Shown: positions 1 to 8,794 of the stretch, piece by piece
Position numbering within the stretch: position 1 is the first letter of the stretch
How the letters are laid out: each line of letters opens with the position of its first letter
DNA from: an uncultured Rhizobiaceae group bacterium
GTDB lineage: Bacteria; Pseudomonadota; Alphaproteobacteria; Rhizobiales; Rhizobiaceae
DNA: 57,864 bases
Assembly (NCBI GenBank): GCA_947501445.1
Contig: CANMVS010000027.1
Span: forward strand, 1 to 57,864
Direction: 5' to 3'
Notes under the pieces: generated by a model
What the model saw: only the letters and a program-made list of their open reading frames with translations
Told to the model about the DNA's origin: nothing
Database searches by the model: none
Made by a program: the position numbers and the translations under genes

Positions 1-79
1 GAATTGGACACAGCCGCATGAAAATGCAATCACAAACAAGCTAACTCAGAAATGGCTCTAACTTTGGGAGAGGGTCGTT

Positions 80-186
80 CGCAGCACCCGCTGCCATCCC
101 GCATGGCACTCAAACAGGCCGCGACTGCGGCCCGGCCGATAGGCCGCCCCCATGGAGGCAGGCGCGCAAGCGCCGGTGCGCCGTGA
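80..186 (+). repeat. Family 2 structured repeat, left copy
   Basis: About 105 bp that recur in the same orientation at 57680-57790. Three hairpins can be read in order. The first is GGCCGC/GCGGCC at 117-132 with loop GACT. The second, immediately adjacent, is CGGCC/GGCCG at 133-146 with loop GATA. The third is GGCGC/GCGCC at 161-174 with a GCAA tetraloop. Differences from the right copy keep the stems paired. No convincing gene covers it. It could be a REP-like element or part of a structured RNA. The rest of positions 1-265 shows nothing else recognisable. Confidence 0.75.
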
Positions 187-265
187 ATGGAAATAATCAA
201 CCCCGCCAGCCAAACCCACGTGTTCACAGGAACGCTCATCTGCGCTGCACCCCGATCACTGATCG

Positions 266-715
266 TTATGTATTAATATCCCCACCCCGTATCGCCGCAT
301 CCACGCGATCAATTTCAGCTTCGTACCATGCAATAGTCCCCAGCGGATCGCTTTGATAGGCCTTGGCAAATGATGTGGGTGCTTCGGTGTGTTTGTCATA
401 CTTCGTCGACCAAACCATCATTGCGATAAGAGCGGGAAGAAGGTCACGGGCCATTCTGGTGGGGAAATAGCAGACCCTGCTTGCCTTTCGCGGGTCAATT
501 ATCCGCTCCAGCATGCCCACCGCCTCGAGCCGCGACAGACGGTCTGCGAGAATATTGGTAGATATACCCTCCGGTGATGCCAGAAATTCACTGTATGTGC
601 GTTTTGCGTGCAGTAAGGCGTCCCGCAGGATCAAAAAACACCACCTGTCGCCAAATATTCCCGCCGCATAGCGGGTCGGGCAGCCGTCCCAGGTGATTTT
701 GCGTGTTCCAGTCAT
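266..715 (-). CDS. HxlR-family winged-helix transcriptional regulator
   Basis: A 149-residue DNA-binding regulator. The HxlR signature runs from Cys12-Pro13 (DGCPTRYAAGIFGDRWCFLI) through the recognition-helix region ISTNILADRLSRLEAVGMLER and covers about residues 12-100. The C-terminal tail after residue 105 is not conserved. I start it at the ATG at 715, because the 26 upstream in-frame codons precede the conserved domain and cross the putative operator. It is divergently transcribed from a VOC-family gene at 806, the usual arrangement for HxlR proteins that control a neighbouring redox or aldehyde-stress enzyme. Autoregulation through the palindrome at 742-758 is inferred. The effector is unknown. 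Confidence 0.88.
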   Translation of the reverse strand: MTGTRKITWDGCPTRYAAGIFGDRWCFLILRDALLHAKRTYSEFLASPEGISTNILADRLSRLEAVGMLERIIDPRKASRVCYFPTRMARDLLPALIAMMVWSTKYDKHTEAPTSFAKAYQSDPLGTIAWYEAEIDRVDAAIRGGDINT

Positions 716-741
716 AGGCACTACATAACACGGAATATTGC

Positions 742-758
742 ACTTGCAATATGCAAGT
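742..758. promoter_or_regulatory. Putative HxlR operator palindrome
   Basis: A perfect inverted repeat, ACTTGCA-ATA-TGCAAGT, lies in the 90-bp divergent space between the HxlR gene and the VOC gene. A second half-site, ACTTGCA, follows at 780-786. The palindrome is 27 bp upstream of the HxlR start and 47 bp upstream of the VOC start, so one bound dimer could control both promoters. The symmetry is seen directly; the function is inferred. Confidence 0.5.
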
Positions 759-805
759 AGATCATCTATCAAAAAAGCACTTGCAAAAAACAAGAGGAAA
801 TTCCG

Positions 806-1156
806 ATGGCATCACCTTTCGTCTGGTTTGACAATATTGGCGAGGATCGAACAGCAACGACAGACTTTTTGAACAATACCTTCGGTTGGGCTGCAAATGA
901 TATTGGCCCCATGACCTTTCTGACGGCACCAGAACAGGACATGCCCTTCGCTGCAACCTGTGATGCCATGGACGGAATTTCAGGCTGGGTTCCCTATTTC
1001 GAAGTCGAGGATCTAGCGCAAGCGGTGGAAAATGCCTGCAAACACGGCGCGCAAATCATAGCGGAAAACCTGAAAGGCCCGGCAGGGGATGCGAGTTTCA
1101 TTCGTGACCCAGGCGGCAGTCCGATGGCGTTGTGGAAGCGCGCGGCAAAGGTTTAG
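806..1156 (+). CDS. VOC (glyoxalase/bleomycin-resistance) family protein
   Basis: A 116-residue single-module VOC protein. It opens with SPFVWFDNIGEDRTATTDFL, has a central VPYFEVEDLAQAVENACKHGAQ and ends in the typical FIRDPGGSPMALWK strand, as in COG3324-type glyoxalase-like proteins. These bind a metal and a small electrophile or lipid-like ligand. The ligand here cannot be read from sequence. The ATG at 806 follows an AAGAGG ribosome-binding site. It diverges from the HxlR regulator, its likely controller, and is followed 10 bp later by a small membrane-protein gene, probably in the same transcript. Confidence 0.85.
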   Translation: MASPFVWFDNIGEDRTATTDFLNNTFGWAANDIGPMTFLTAPEQDMPFAATCDAMDGISGWVPYFEVEDLAQAVENACKHGAQIIAENLKGPAGDASFIRDPGGSPMALWKRAAKV

Positions 1157-1166
1157 GGGCAGATCA

Positions 1167-1568
1167 TTGAAGCAGATTTTGTTGGTAGCGGCAGGCTATA
1201 TCGTAATCGTTTTTCCTTTGGCACTCATCTGGCATTTGGGCCTGTTCAAGGAGAAATACCATTCCTTTGGCTACTTTTCCGGTGAGCCCAATATACCGGT
1301 TGGCCTGATGACAATTGCTATTCAGGGACTGGCTCTGGCCTGTATCTATCCGTATTTCCACACGGGAAGCGGCGGGTTTGTCAGGAGTTTTCAATTTGTC
1401 TCGCTGATAGGCGTGTTTTTCTGGACGTCACATGTCCTTGCGCTCGTTGCGAAACAGAATGTACCCAATGCGCCTGCTTTCATTGTGATGGAAACCGGCT
1501 ATCTTGTCATGCAATTCGCGTTCACAGCGCTATTGCTTGGAGCGGTCTACCGGGGCGTTGAGCAATAA
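1167..1568 (+). CDS. Small four-helix membrane protein, unknown function
   Basis: A 133-residue protein with four hydrophobic segments: about residues 4-22, 47-65, 76-96 and 109-128. A conserved-looking periplasmic or cytosolic loop, LFKEKYHSFGYFSGEP, lies between helices 1 and 2. A TTG start at 1167 is preceded by AGGGG with good spacing. A longer reading from 1089 would run inside the VOC gene in another frame and is rejected. It resembles DUF1761-type small integral membrane proteins, but I cannot assign the family with confidence. It probably shares a transcript with the upstream VOC gene and so may belong to the same HxlR-controlled response. The 285 bp after it, before the TctC gene, hold no recognisable gene. 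Confidence 0.65.
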   Translation: MKQILLVAAGYIVIVFPLALIWHLGLFKEKYHSFGYFSGEPNIPVGLMTIAIQGLALACIYPYFHTGSGGFVRSFQFVSLIGVFFWTSHVLALVAKQNVPNAPAFIVMETGYLVMQFAFTALLLGAVYRGVEQ

Positions 1569-1853
1569 TACTCAGCTCAATGTGCGTGGTGTGTAGTGGG
1601 CAATATCTGAATACCCATCCTCTCAATGAAGTTTTGTCCTGCGCAATTGAGCCAGTGGTTATGGCGGCAATCACAAAAGCAATAATCTGACGTTCTCTGA
1701 TACACATTACGTATCGGTTGATCGATTATGAAGATTGGACGAGTATCAATCACCCGGTTATTTTTCTGTTGTATACGCGCATTACTCCAACATAGGTTGT
1801 GCATTTGGCGCATGATCATGTTGCTGTTCAGAGCGTAATAATGGGAGGAATCT

Positions 1854-2801
1854 ATGTATCCGATCTTCAAGATGACCATGGCATTGCTAATTGCGCTTCC
1901 GATGATTTCAAACAGTGCTCGCGCCGAGCAATGGCCGCAGCAGCCGGTTAAAATCGTCGTTCCATTCAACCCCGGTGGTGATACGGACTTCAATGCCCGT
2001 TTGCTTGCCAAGTACCTTGAGCCGGAACTTGGCACGTCCATGCCGATTATCAATGTCAGTGGTGCTGGTGGCAGTATAGGTGCCAGGCAGGTTTATGGCG
2101 CTGATCCGGACGGTCAGACAGTTCTGTTTTTTCACTCAGCCATGCTGGTCAATACGGCCTCAGGCATCGCTGATTTTTCGTTTCATGACATGGATATTGT
2201 TGCCATTGTTGGACGTGAACCAGGTGGCGTAATCGTCGTAAACAAGGATGCGCCGTGGCAGTCCATCGAAGAGTTGATGAAAGCATCTGCCGCCGATGCC
2301 GGATCAATTGATCTGACGACAAATGTAGGCGCCACCACGTATTTGATCGGTTCGCTGATCAACAACGCCGGCGGTGAATTCAATTTTGTTGACGTGGGTG
2401 GATCTTCAAATCGACTTACCGCTGTTCTGGGTGGAAATGTTGACGTCTCGCAAAATCCATTGGGGCAGATACTACCCTATGTTGAATCAGGTGAACTGCG
2501 CGCATTGGCAACAGTCGCAACCAATGCAAATGAAGCGCTGCCCGGTGTGCCGACTTTCGTGGAGGCCGGTTATGATGGTGTCCAGTTTCAGTACGTCTAT
2601 TTCCTTGCATTTCCCAAGGGCACTGATCCTGAAATCATAGCGACACTTTCTGCAGCTGCAGGCAAGGTCATTTCCGAAAATCAGGATTATGCGAATGAAC
2701 TCAAAACCACCTATCGGCAGGAGCCGCATTATCTCGATACGAATGAGGCCATTGGCTTTCTTACAAATGAAGAGAAGATCATCAACGGTATCGAATTCTA
2801 G
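1854..2801 (+). CDS. Tripartite tricarboxylate transporter substrate-binding protein (TctC/Bug family)
   Basis: The periplasmic receptor of a TTT-type secondary transporter, 315 residues. The signal peptide spans residues 1-24, with predicted cleavage after ARA. The mature protein begins with the Bug-family strand VKIVVPFNPGGDTDFNARLL. The middle FVDVGGSSNRLTAVLGGNVDV and the later LRALATVATNANEALPGVPTFVEAG are also typical. Bug proteins bind carboxylates (citrate, glutarate, terephthalate and others). The ligand here is unknown, but the UxaA- and DapA-family genes downstream suggest a sugar acid. GGGAGG sits 5 bp before the ATG. It is first in the tctC-tctB-tctA order, about 150 bp ahead of the TctB gene. 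Confidence 0.93.
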   Translation: MYPIFKMTMALLIALPMISNSARAEQWPQQPVKIVVPFNPGGDTDFNARLLAKYLEPELGTSMPIINVSGAGGSIGARQVYGADPDGQTVLFFHSAMLVNTASGIADFSFHDMDIVAIVGREPGGVIVVNKDAPWQSIEELMKASAADAGSIDLTTNVGATTYLIGSLINNAGGEFNFVDVGGSSNRLTAVLGGNVDVSQNPLGQILPYVESGELRALATVATNANEALPGVPTFVEAGYDGVQFQYVYFLAFPKGTDPEIIATLSAAAGKVISENQDYANELKTTYRQEPHYLDTNEAIGFLTNEEKIINGIEF

Positions 2802-2959
2802 GTTGGAGTAGCGGCGTCAGGGGATGCATCCTGCCAGGGTGTGTCCCTCCTGCGCGATTTGGCTGGAACCAGGCGTTACAGGACCAGAACTGCGGGAAAC
2901 GTGGAGAATTGGCACATACGACAACCCGGATGTGGATTGGTGAGTAATGGAGGGTGGAG

Positions 2960-3436
2960 ATGTGGACCGGTAAAAAGGACGTCGTATCGGGTATTTTTTT
3001 GCTGGTGCTGTCGTGTGCCATTTATCTGAGCGCCAGACAGATACCGACGCGGTTGCGCATTGGCGTGGATTCCGGATTTCTTCCCGAAATTGTCTCGGCC
3101 GCGCTTGGTGTGCTCGCCGTGATCATAATCTGGCAGGGCATGAGAAGCAGCAGCGCGGCTGAAACACCTCAAGATGGGGAAGTTCAGTCCGCAGTTCCTG
3201 TCGTGCAATCGCTGATTTTGATCGTGGCCTATGGCTTCGCCATCACAATTGTTGGTTTTATTCCAGCCACGATTGTTTTTCTGATCGCACAGTTTTTTAT
3301 TCTTGCGCCTCGCGATGAACGCCGCCCGGCTTCCTTTGTTGTCGTAGCTGTTATTGCCGCAGTGACAAGTTTTGCAATTTTTACCTATGGATTTGGTGTC
3401 ATATTGCCATCCACAAACCTTTGGCAGGGGCTTTAA
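2960..3436 (+). CDS. Tripartite tricarboxylate transporter small membrane subunit (TctB family)
   Basis: A 158-residue protein with four hydrophobic segments, the size and layout of TctB, the poorly conserved small subunit that pairs with TctA. It starts WTGKKDVVSGIFLLVLSCAIYLSA and has the typical second half LILIVAYGFAITIVGFIPAT. The ATG at 2960 is best supported, with GGAGGG five bases upstream; an in-frame GTG two codons earlier is less likely. Its stop abuts the TctA start, so translation of the two is probably coupled. Confidence 0.87.
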   Translation: MWTGKKDVVSGIFLLVLSCAIYLSARQIPTRLRIGVDSGFLPEIVSAALGVLAVIIIWQGMRSSSAAETPQDGEVQSAVPVVQSLILIVAYGFAITIVGFIPATIVFLIAQFFILAPRDERRPASFVVVAVIAAVTSFAIFTYGFGVILPSTNLWQGL

Positions 3437-4927
3437 ATGGACCTGTGGCTCTCCGGTGTATCCCAGATATTTTCATTTTATCCGCTGGCTGCAATCATCA
3501 TGGGTGTGACGGTTGGCATCATATTCGGCTCCATTCCGGGTATGAGTGCAACAATGGCGATTGCCCTTTGTCTGCCAATGACATTCGGGCTTGATCCGGT
3601 CATCAGTCTGGCACTTCTGGTTGCATTGTTTGTTGGTGGCATTTCCGGTGGGCTCATCACCGCCATATTGATCAATATTCCCGGCACACCATCATCTATA
3701 GCCACGACCTTTGATGGTTACCCGATGACACAAAGCGGACAGGCCGGAAAAGCTCTGGGTGTTGGCATCCTGTTTTCATTTCTCGGGTCAATACTGGGAT
3801 GTCTTGTATTGTTTTTTCTGGCACCGTCCCTGGCTAGATTTGCATTGCGTTTCGGGACCTATGAATATTTCTCCATATCGGTGTTTGCGCTTACGCTCGT
3901 TGCCGGCCTGTCAGGAAAAAGCCTGGCCAAGGGGGTCGCAAGCGCCGCTATCGGCCTGCTTGTCGCCATGGTGGGTGTTGCACCGATTGACGGCTATAAA
4001 CGTTTCACATTCGAGTTCAGTCAATTTGATGCCGGCGTTGCTCTCCTTCCGGTCCTTTTGGGTCTGTTTGCGGTTTCAGAGGTACTGAAGGAATCGGAAA
4101 ACGCCTTTAAAAAACACCGGGCGAAATTCCCCAGTTTTGCCATGCCAAAATTTTTTGGCATCAGCATGCGCGAATTCATGGGGCAAATTGTCAATCTGTT
4201 TCGTTCCAGCGCCATTGGTATCGGCATCGGACTGCTCCCCGGCATCGGCTCTGGTACATCCAATTTGCTGGCTTATCTTGCCGCCAAGAACAGTTCAAAG
4301 ACACCTGAAAAATTTGGAACCGGCGTTGTCGATGGACTGGTGGCAAGTGAATCATCCAACAATGCGGGTATAGGTGCTGCCATGATCCCGTTGATCACAC
4401 TGGGCATACCGGGCGACTCAGTCACCGCCATGCTGCTTGGCGGCTTTCTCATTCATGGCATACAGCCCGGGCCGATGCTGTTTCAGTCAAATGGCTCACT
4501 GGTCTATGCGATTTTTGTCGCGCTGCTCGTGGCAAACCTTGTCATGCTGTTTCTTGAGTATTTCGGTATCAGACTTTTTGTGCGGGTTCTGGCGATCCCC
4601 AAGCACTATCTCTTGTCCATTGTGATGGTAATGGCTGTCATCGGGTCCTTTGCAATCAACAACCGGATGTTTGATGTCTATACGCTGATTGCCTTTGGTG
4701 CATTTGGATACGCAATGATCAAATTCGACTACCCGTTTCCGCCACTGATACTCGGCTTTATACTCGGGCCGATGATTGAGCAGAACATGCGCAGTGCGCT
4801 CATGTCGACGCGCGGCAGTTTCCTGCCGTTTTTTGAGCGTCCCGTCTCGGCGCTGTTCCTTGTGCTTGCCGGCCTCTATGTTCTGATCACAATCTGGAGA
4901 ACCATGAGACCCAACAGGCAGGTCTGA
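3437..4927 (+). CDS. Tripartite tricarboxylate transporter large permease (TctA family)
   Basis: The 496-residue, roughly 12-helix channel subunit that moves the carboxylate delivered by the TctC protein, driven by an ion gradient. The two pseudo-symmetric glycine-proline motifs of the family are visible: GSIPGMSATMAIALCLPMTF near residue 33 and GLLPGIGSGTSNLLAYLAAK near residue 278. Also typical are NIPGTPSS and GIPGDSVTAMLLGGFLIHGI. Length is normal for TctA. The start codon directly follows the TctB stop. A LysR gene follows 105 bp later on the same strand. Confidence 0.96.
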   Translation: MDLWLSGVSQIFSFYPLAAIIMGVTVGIIFGSIPGMSATMAIALCLPMTFGLDPVISLALLVALFVGGISGGLITAILINIPGTPSSIATTFDGYPMTQSGQAGKALGVGILFSFLGSILGCLVLFFLAPSLARFALRFGTYEYFSISVFALTLVAGLSGKSLAKGVASAAIGLLVAMVGVAPIDGYKRFTFEFSQFDAGVALLPVLLGLFAVSEVLKESENAFKKHRAKFPSFAMPKFFGISMREFMGQIVNLFRSSAIGIGIGLLPGIGSGTSNLLAYLAAKNSSKTPEKFGTGVVDGLVASESSNNAGIGAAMIPLITLGIPGDSVTAMLLGGFLIHGIQPGPMLFQSNGSLVYAIFVALLVANLVMLFLEYFGIRLFVRVLAIPKHYLLSIVMVMAVIGSFAINNRMFDVYTLIAFGAFGYAMIKFDYPFPPLILGFILGPMIEQNMRSALMSTRGSFLPFFERPVSALFLVLAGLYVLITIWRTMRPNRQV

Positions 4928-5032
4928 TCGGCTGGTCCACAAACGCGATATCATTGAAATAATATGGCACGGCTTTGTTTCCAGCCTGGGAATTGATACA
5001 AATATTGAATTGCGTTCGCGTGGGGATATCTT

Positions 5033-5947
5033 GTGTTTGAGCTAAATCAACTGCGCAGCTTTGTAACCATCGCCAATGAGATGAGTTTTCGGCGCGCTGC
5101 GAAGACGCTCAACATGACACAACCGCCGCTCACCCGGCAGATTCAGCTTCTTGAGCGCGAGATCGGCGTGCAACTTTTCGATCGCACAGGACGTACGATC
5201 CGATTGACGGCTGCCGGTCAGAGGTTCTTGTCCGAAGCGGAAGACCTGCTGCGTCGGGCGGAAGGCGCTGCACTATCGGCAAAGCGTGCTGACAGCGGCA
5301 TGGAGGGTAGTCTTGTTCTTGGTTTCATTCCAATTGCAGCCCTTGGCCTCTTACCGCAGATCATTGAAACGGTTCGGCAGGTATCACCACGCATTGATCT
5401 TGTGCTGCAGGAAATGTCGACAATCGATCAGGCTGAGGCCCTGCCGGCTGGGCGTATAGATGTTGGCCTGATGCGACCACCGCGTGATCACAGCCGGTTG
5501 CAGCTTACTCAAATTGTCCGCGAACCATTTGCCGTGGCCATCCATCGAGATCATCCTCTGGCAGAGCAAAGGAATTTTGCATTGCAGGATCTCGATGGGC
5601 AGGATTTTATCATGTATTCCCCGTCTGGTGGCGCCTATGGCTATGAAATATTGACCAGCCTGTTCTCCCGGCATGACATTCGCCCACGCATTGTTCAGTT
5701 GATTGGTCAAAGCATCACCATTTTGTCTTTGGTCAATGCAGGGGAAGGGCTGGCTCTGGTGCCTGAATTCTCTCATCAGACAATTCTGCCGAATGTCCTT
5801 CTGAAGCCGGTTCGGTTGCCCGAGAACATAGCAACCGAATATTATCTGGGAATAGCAAAAAGTACGACCGTAAACCCGTTGGTGGAGCGGGTGCACCTCG
5901 CATTGCTGGATCGATTTATTATCAATCAGACGGGCAGTGATACCTGA
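5033..5947 (+). CDS. LysR-family transcriptional regulator
   Basis: A 304-residue LysR protein. The N-terminal winged helix covers residues 1-60 (LNQLRSFVTIANEMSFRRAA, then TQPPLTRQIQLLEREIGVQLF). A periplasmic-binding-like effector domain spans about residues 90-295. The GTG start at 5033 has TGGGGA upstream. It sits between the TctA and UxaA-family genes on the same strand, so it is the natural candidate for controlling this sugar-acid module, with the imported acid or a breakdown product as co-inducer (inference). BenM/CatR-like features (DRTGRTIRLTAAGQ, IDVGLMRPP) place it in the classical LysR group. Confidence 0.93.
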   Translation: MFELNQLRSFVTIANEMSFRRAAKTLNMTQPPLTRQIQLLEREIGVQLFDRTGRTIRLTAAGQRFLSEAEDLLRRAEGAALSAKRADSGMEGSLVLGFIPIAALGLLPQIIETVRQVSPRIDLVLQEMSTIDQAEALPAGRIDVGLMRPPRDHSRLQLTQIVREPFAVAIHRDHPLAEQRNFALQDLDGQDFIMYSPSGGAYGYEILTSLFSRHDIRPRIVQLIGQSITILSLVNAGEGLALVPEFSHQTILPNVLLKPVRLPENIATEYYLGIAKSTTVNPLVERVHLALLDRFIINQTGSDT

Positions 5948-6037
5948 TCGGTATCGGTTAATTGTTAGGTAGCATTGGACTGAACTGACGCCATTTTTTA
6001 CAAATGCTTGTACCGCAAAAGGTGGAAGCTGAGTAGA

Positions 6038-7585
6038 ATGAACAACGATATTTCCGATCCCGGAATGCCTGGCGCAACGCTTCTGCAAATGCACGATGAT
6101 GATGGCGTTGCCATTGCCTGCCAGGTGCTTCCCAAAGGGTCGGCTATTGGCGATATGTTGAAAGCGGTCGATCGAATTCCCGCCGGACACAAAGTGGCTT
6201 TGCGCGCACATGTCAAAGGCGAAAGTGTTCTGCGCTATGGTCAGGTTATCGGATTTGCCAGCATGCCGATTGCTGCCGGGCAACATGTACATATGCATAA
6301 TCTTGAAATTGGGGAAGTGTCTGCTGACTATGCCTTTTGTGAGCGGCGTCGCGCGCAAATGCCGACACAGGTAGGCCCGACATTTATGGGATATCGCCGA
6401 CGAAACGGCAAATCAGGCACCCGGAACTTCATCGGCATACTTACCACGGTCAATTGCTCTGCTCATGTGGCAAATCTGGTTGCCCGTGCCTTTGAGCGCA
6501 ATGCGGCAACGGGACACGATCCACTGGAAGAATACCCGAACGTAGATGGTGTCATCGCGCTTACACACAAGACCGGTTGTGGTATGAGCGCGGGTGAACC
6601 ATTGAATATTCTGCGTCGAACGCTGGAGGGCTTTGCGGCTCACCCGAATTTTTCGCATGTGGTGTTGGTGGGCCTGGGTTGCGAAGTCAATCAGGTCGCT
6701 GGCCTTGCCGCTGATGCTGAAAACTCAAATATCACGCGCATCACGATACAGGGTGAAGGCGGCACGCGCAAAGCGGTTGCCCATATTGTTGCGGCTGTTG
6801 GTGAAATGTTGAAGGAGAGTAACCTTTGCCGCCGCGAGCCTATTTCTGCCAGCGAGCTCAAGCTGGCACTGATTTGCGGTGGTTCAGACAGTTATTCCGG
6901 CATATCGGCCAATCCGGCTCTGGGGGCCGCCAGTGATCTGCTGGTTGGTCATGGCGGTACGGTGATATTGTCTGAAACACCGGAAACCTACGGGGCAGAA
7001 CATCTGCTCACCAGTCGCGCGGCAAATCTGCAGGTCGGAAAAAAACTGGTTGAGCGCATTCAATGGTGGGAGGCCTACGGCGCGTCACAGGGTGTGTCAC
7101 TCAATGCAAATCCAACACCGGGAAACAAAGCCGGTGGTATTACGACAATTCTGGAAAAATCGCTTGGCGCGATCACCAAGGCGGGAAACAGCAATCTGGC
7201 GCAGGTGATTGAATATGCCCAGCCGGCGACCGCGCGCGGGCTCGTATTTATGGATGGGCCTGGTTACGACCCGGTGCAGGTAACAGGACAAATAGCCTCC
7301 GGGGCGAATATTGTTGCCTTCACAACGGGGCGTGGGAGTGTCTTCGGTTCGAAACCGGCGCCAACCGTGAAGCTGGCTTCAAACACACCCATGTACGATC
7401 ACATGTCCGAAGACATGGATATCAACTGTGGGACCATTCTTGACGGTACCGAGAGCGTCGAGGATTGCGGGCAGCGGATATTTGAGTTGCTGCTGGCGGT
7501 TGCCAGTGGCCAGAGCTCAAAGAGCGAAGAGCAGGATTTCGGCAGTTCGGAGTTTGCACCATGGACAATAGGTCCGGTCATCTGA
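6038..7585 (+). CDS. UxaA-family (altronate/galactarate-type) sugar-acid dehydratase
   Basis: A 515-residue cytosolic lyase that removes water from an aldonic or aldaric acid to give a 2-keto-3-deoxy acid. It carries both family parts in one chain: an N-terminal SAF domain (about residues 8-95, LLQMHDDDGVAIACQVLPKG) and the catalytic part, which opens with FMGYRRRNGKSGTRNFIGIL and TVNCSAHVANLV and continues with HKTGCGMSAGEP. Those Cys and His residues are where UxaA/GarD enzymes bind their divalent metal. The ATG at 6038 fits the SAF domain; a start 10 codons earlier adds an unconserved tail. Substrate is not decidable (altronate, galactarate, talarate or another). A repeat copy and a DapA-family gene follow. 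Confidence 0.9.
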   Translation: MNNDISDPGMPGATLLQMHDDDGVAIACQVLPKGSAIGDMLKAVDRIPAGHKVALRAHVKGESVLRYGQVIGFASMPIAAGQHVHMHNLEIGEVSADYAFCERRRAQMPTQVGPTFMGYRRRNGKSGTRNFIGILTTVNCSAHVANLVARAFERNAATGHDPLEEYPNVDGVIALTHKTGCGMSAGEPLNILRRTLEGFAAHPNFSHVVLVGLGCEVNQVAGLAADAENSNITRITIQGEGGTRKAVAHIVAAVGEMLKESNLCRREPISASELKLALICGGSDSYSGISANPALGAASDLLVGHGGTVILSETPETYGAEHLLTSRAANLQVGKKLVERIQWWEAYGASQGVSLNANPTPGNKAGGITTILEKSLGAITKAGNSNLAQVIEYAQPATARGLVFMDGPGYDPVQVTGQIASGANIVAFTTGRGSVFGSKPAPTVKLASNTPMYDHMSEDMDINCGTILDGTESVEDCGQRIFELLLAVASGQSSKSEEQDFGSSEFAPWTIGPVI

Positions 7586-7652
7586 TCCGGCATCCTGTTT
7601 TCGCAATGGCGGGCCGAATTGCCTGACTAAAGCAGGTGTGAACCTGCACAGG

Positions 7653-7752
7653 GCCGCTTTACGTTTCGTCAAAAACGGGACAACGGTGTCGGCCTTTGAA
7701 TATGTAGATGCACTCAGATTTTGCCGATTCCGTCAAAACCTGAGGCGCTCTA
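7653..7752 (+). repeat. Family 1 two-hairpin repeat, copy A (full length)
   Basis: A full-length copy between the UxaA-family and DapA-family genes. Hairpin 1 is degenerate here. Hairpin 2 (CTCAGATTTTG / CAAAACCTGAG) encloses the invariant loop CCGATTCCGT. Its outermost pair is C-G instead of the usual T-A, a compensatory change that keeps the stem. The copy ends 12 bp before the DapA-family ATG. Confidence 0.85.
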
Positions 7753-7764
7753 ACGGGAGAAGAC

Positions 7765-8700
7765 ATGACCATTGAGCGATTGCGCAAAGCCCTTACCGGC
7801 ATCTCGGGTATTCTGGCCACTCCCTTTGATGGAAACGATGCCGTTGACCCGGATCGATTGGGCATCATTGTGGACAGGGCGATCGATGCGGGCGTGCATA
7901 TCCTGGTCAGCAATGGCAATACCGGTGAATTTTACGCCCTTACCACGTGTGAGGCTCAACAGATGGTCACGAAGACCGCTGAGATGATCGCCCAGCGTGT
8001 GCCATTGCTGGCAGGGATCGGGCGTTCGATCAAAGATGCCTGTGTGCTTGCAGAAACATCTTGGCGGGCAGGCGCAAGTGGCTTGATGATCCATCAGCCG
8101 CCAGATCCATTTGTTGCGCCGCGTGGCATGGTTGACTATGTGCGTCAGATCCACCAGGCAGGCGAAGGTCTGCCCATCGTACTATATCTGCGGGACGATG
8201 CGATTGGTCTTGAAACCATCCAGGCGGTTTGCTCCCTTGATGGAGTGGTCGGGGTGAAATGGGCAACGCCCAATCCCTTGAAACTGGCGCAAGCCATTCA
8301 AAACACCGATCCCGAAATCGTCTGGATTGGCGGATTGGCCGAGACATGGGCACCGCCCTTTTATGCGGTCGGCGCACGTGGTTTCACATCCGGTCTTATC
8401 AACGTATGGCCCGAGCACTCGGTGGCCATTCATCAGGCGCTGGAACGCGGCGACTATGTAAGCGCCAATATGCTCATTCAGCGCATGCACGCTTTTGAAG
8501 CAGTACGTGCAGAGGAGCGCAATGGCACCAACGTCACCGGTGTGAAAGCAGCGCTCGCATTGATAGGCCATGATTGCGGGCGAACCCGTCCCCCGGCGGC
8601 CTGGCCTTTGACGCCAGATCAGCAAAGCAGACTGGAAAGATTTATGCACGATGAAGGCCTCATGGGTGCATTGCACACAGGGGGCGACAAGGAGACTTAA
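7765..8700 (+). CDS. Dihydrodipicolinate synthase (DapA) family aldolase/dehydratase
   Basis: A 311-residue class I aldolase-fold enzyme, probably acting on a 2-keto-3-deoxy sugar acid rather than in lysine synthesis. Family marks are GISGILATPFDGNDAVD at the N-terminus, SNGNTGEFYALT in place of the usual GTTGE box, PIVLYLRD carrying the catalytic Tyr, and GVKWATPNP with the Schiff-base Lys. The DapA-like GTTGE and YN motifs are altered, which argues against authentic DapA. The neighbour is a UxaA-family dehydratase, whose product class is the usual substrate of such enzymes. GGGAGA precedes the ATG. A repeat copy lies just upstream. Exact reaction (retro-aldol or dehydration-decarboxylation) is unknown. 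Confidence 0.87.
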   Translation: MTIERLRKALTGISGILATPFDGNDAVDPDRLGIIVDRAIDAGVHILVSNGNTGEFYALTTCEAQQMVTKTAEMIAQRVPLLAGIGRSIKDACVLAETSWRAGASGLMIHQPPDPFVAPRGMVDYVRQIHQAGEGLPIVLYLRDDAIGLETIQAVCSLDGVVGVKWATPNPLKLAQAIQNTDPEIVWIGGLAETWAPPFYAVGARGFTSGLINVWPEHSVAIHQALERGDYVSANMLIQRMHAFEAVRAEERNGTNVTGVKAALALIGHDCGRTRPPAAWPLTPDQQSRLERFMHDEGLMGALHTGGDKET

Positions 8701-8794
8701 GGCACAATTCCTGCGCATTTTGGGCGGCCGGTTATGCGCGCGTGTCAATTCAGAATAGACGATTCGATCAAGTCAGGAGCAGGTAGGCATTCCG

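Noticed and set aside
30-239. Leftward 69-codon frame over the left family 2 repeat
   Set aside because: It does not have a matching frame in the right copy, so the conserved element is not a shared peptide.
5384-6358. Leftward 324-codon open frame
   Set aside because: It lies antisense to the LysR and UxaA-family genes, which have clear family signatures. Its product is Cys/His-rich and matches no family I know.
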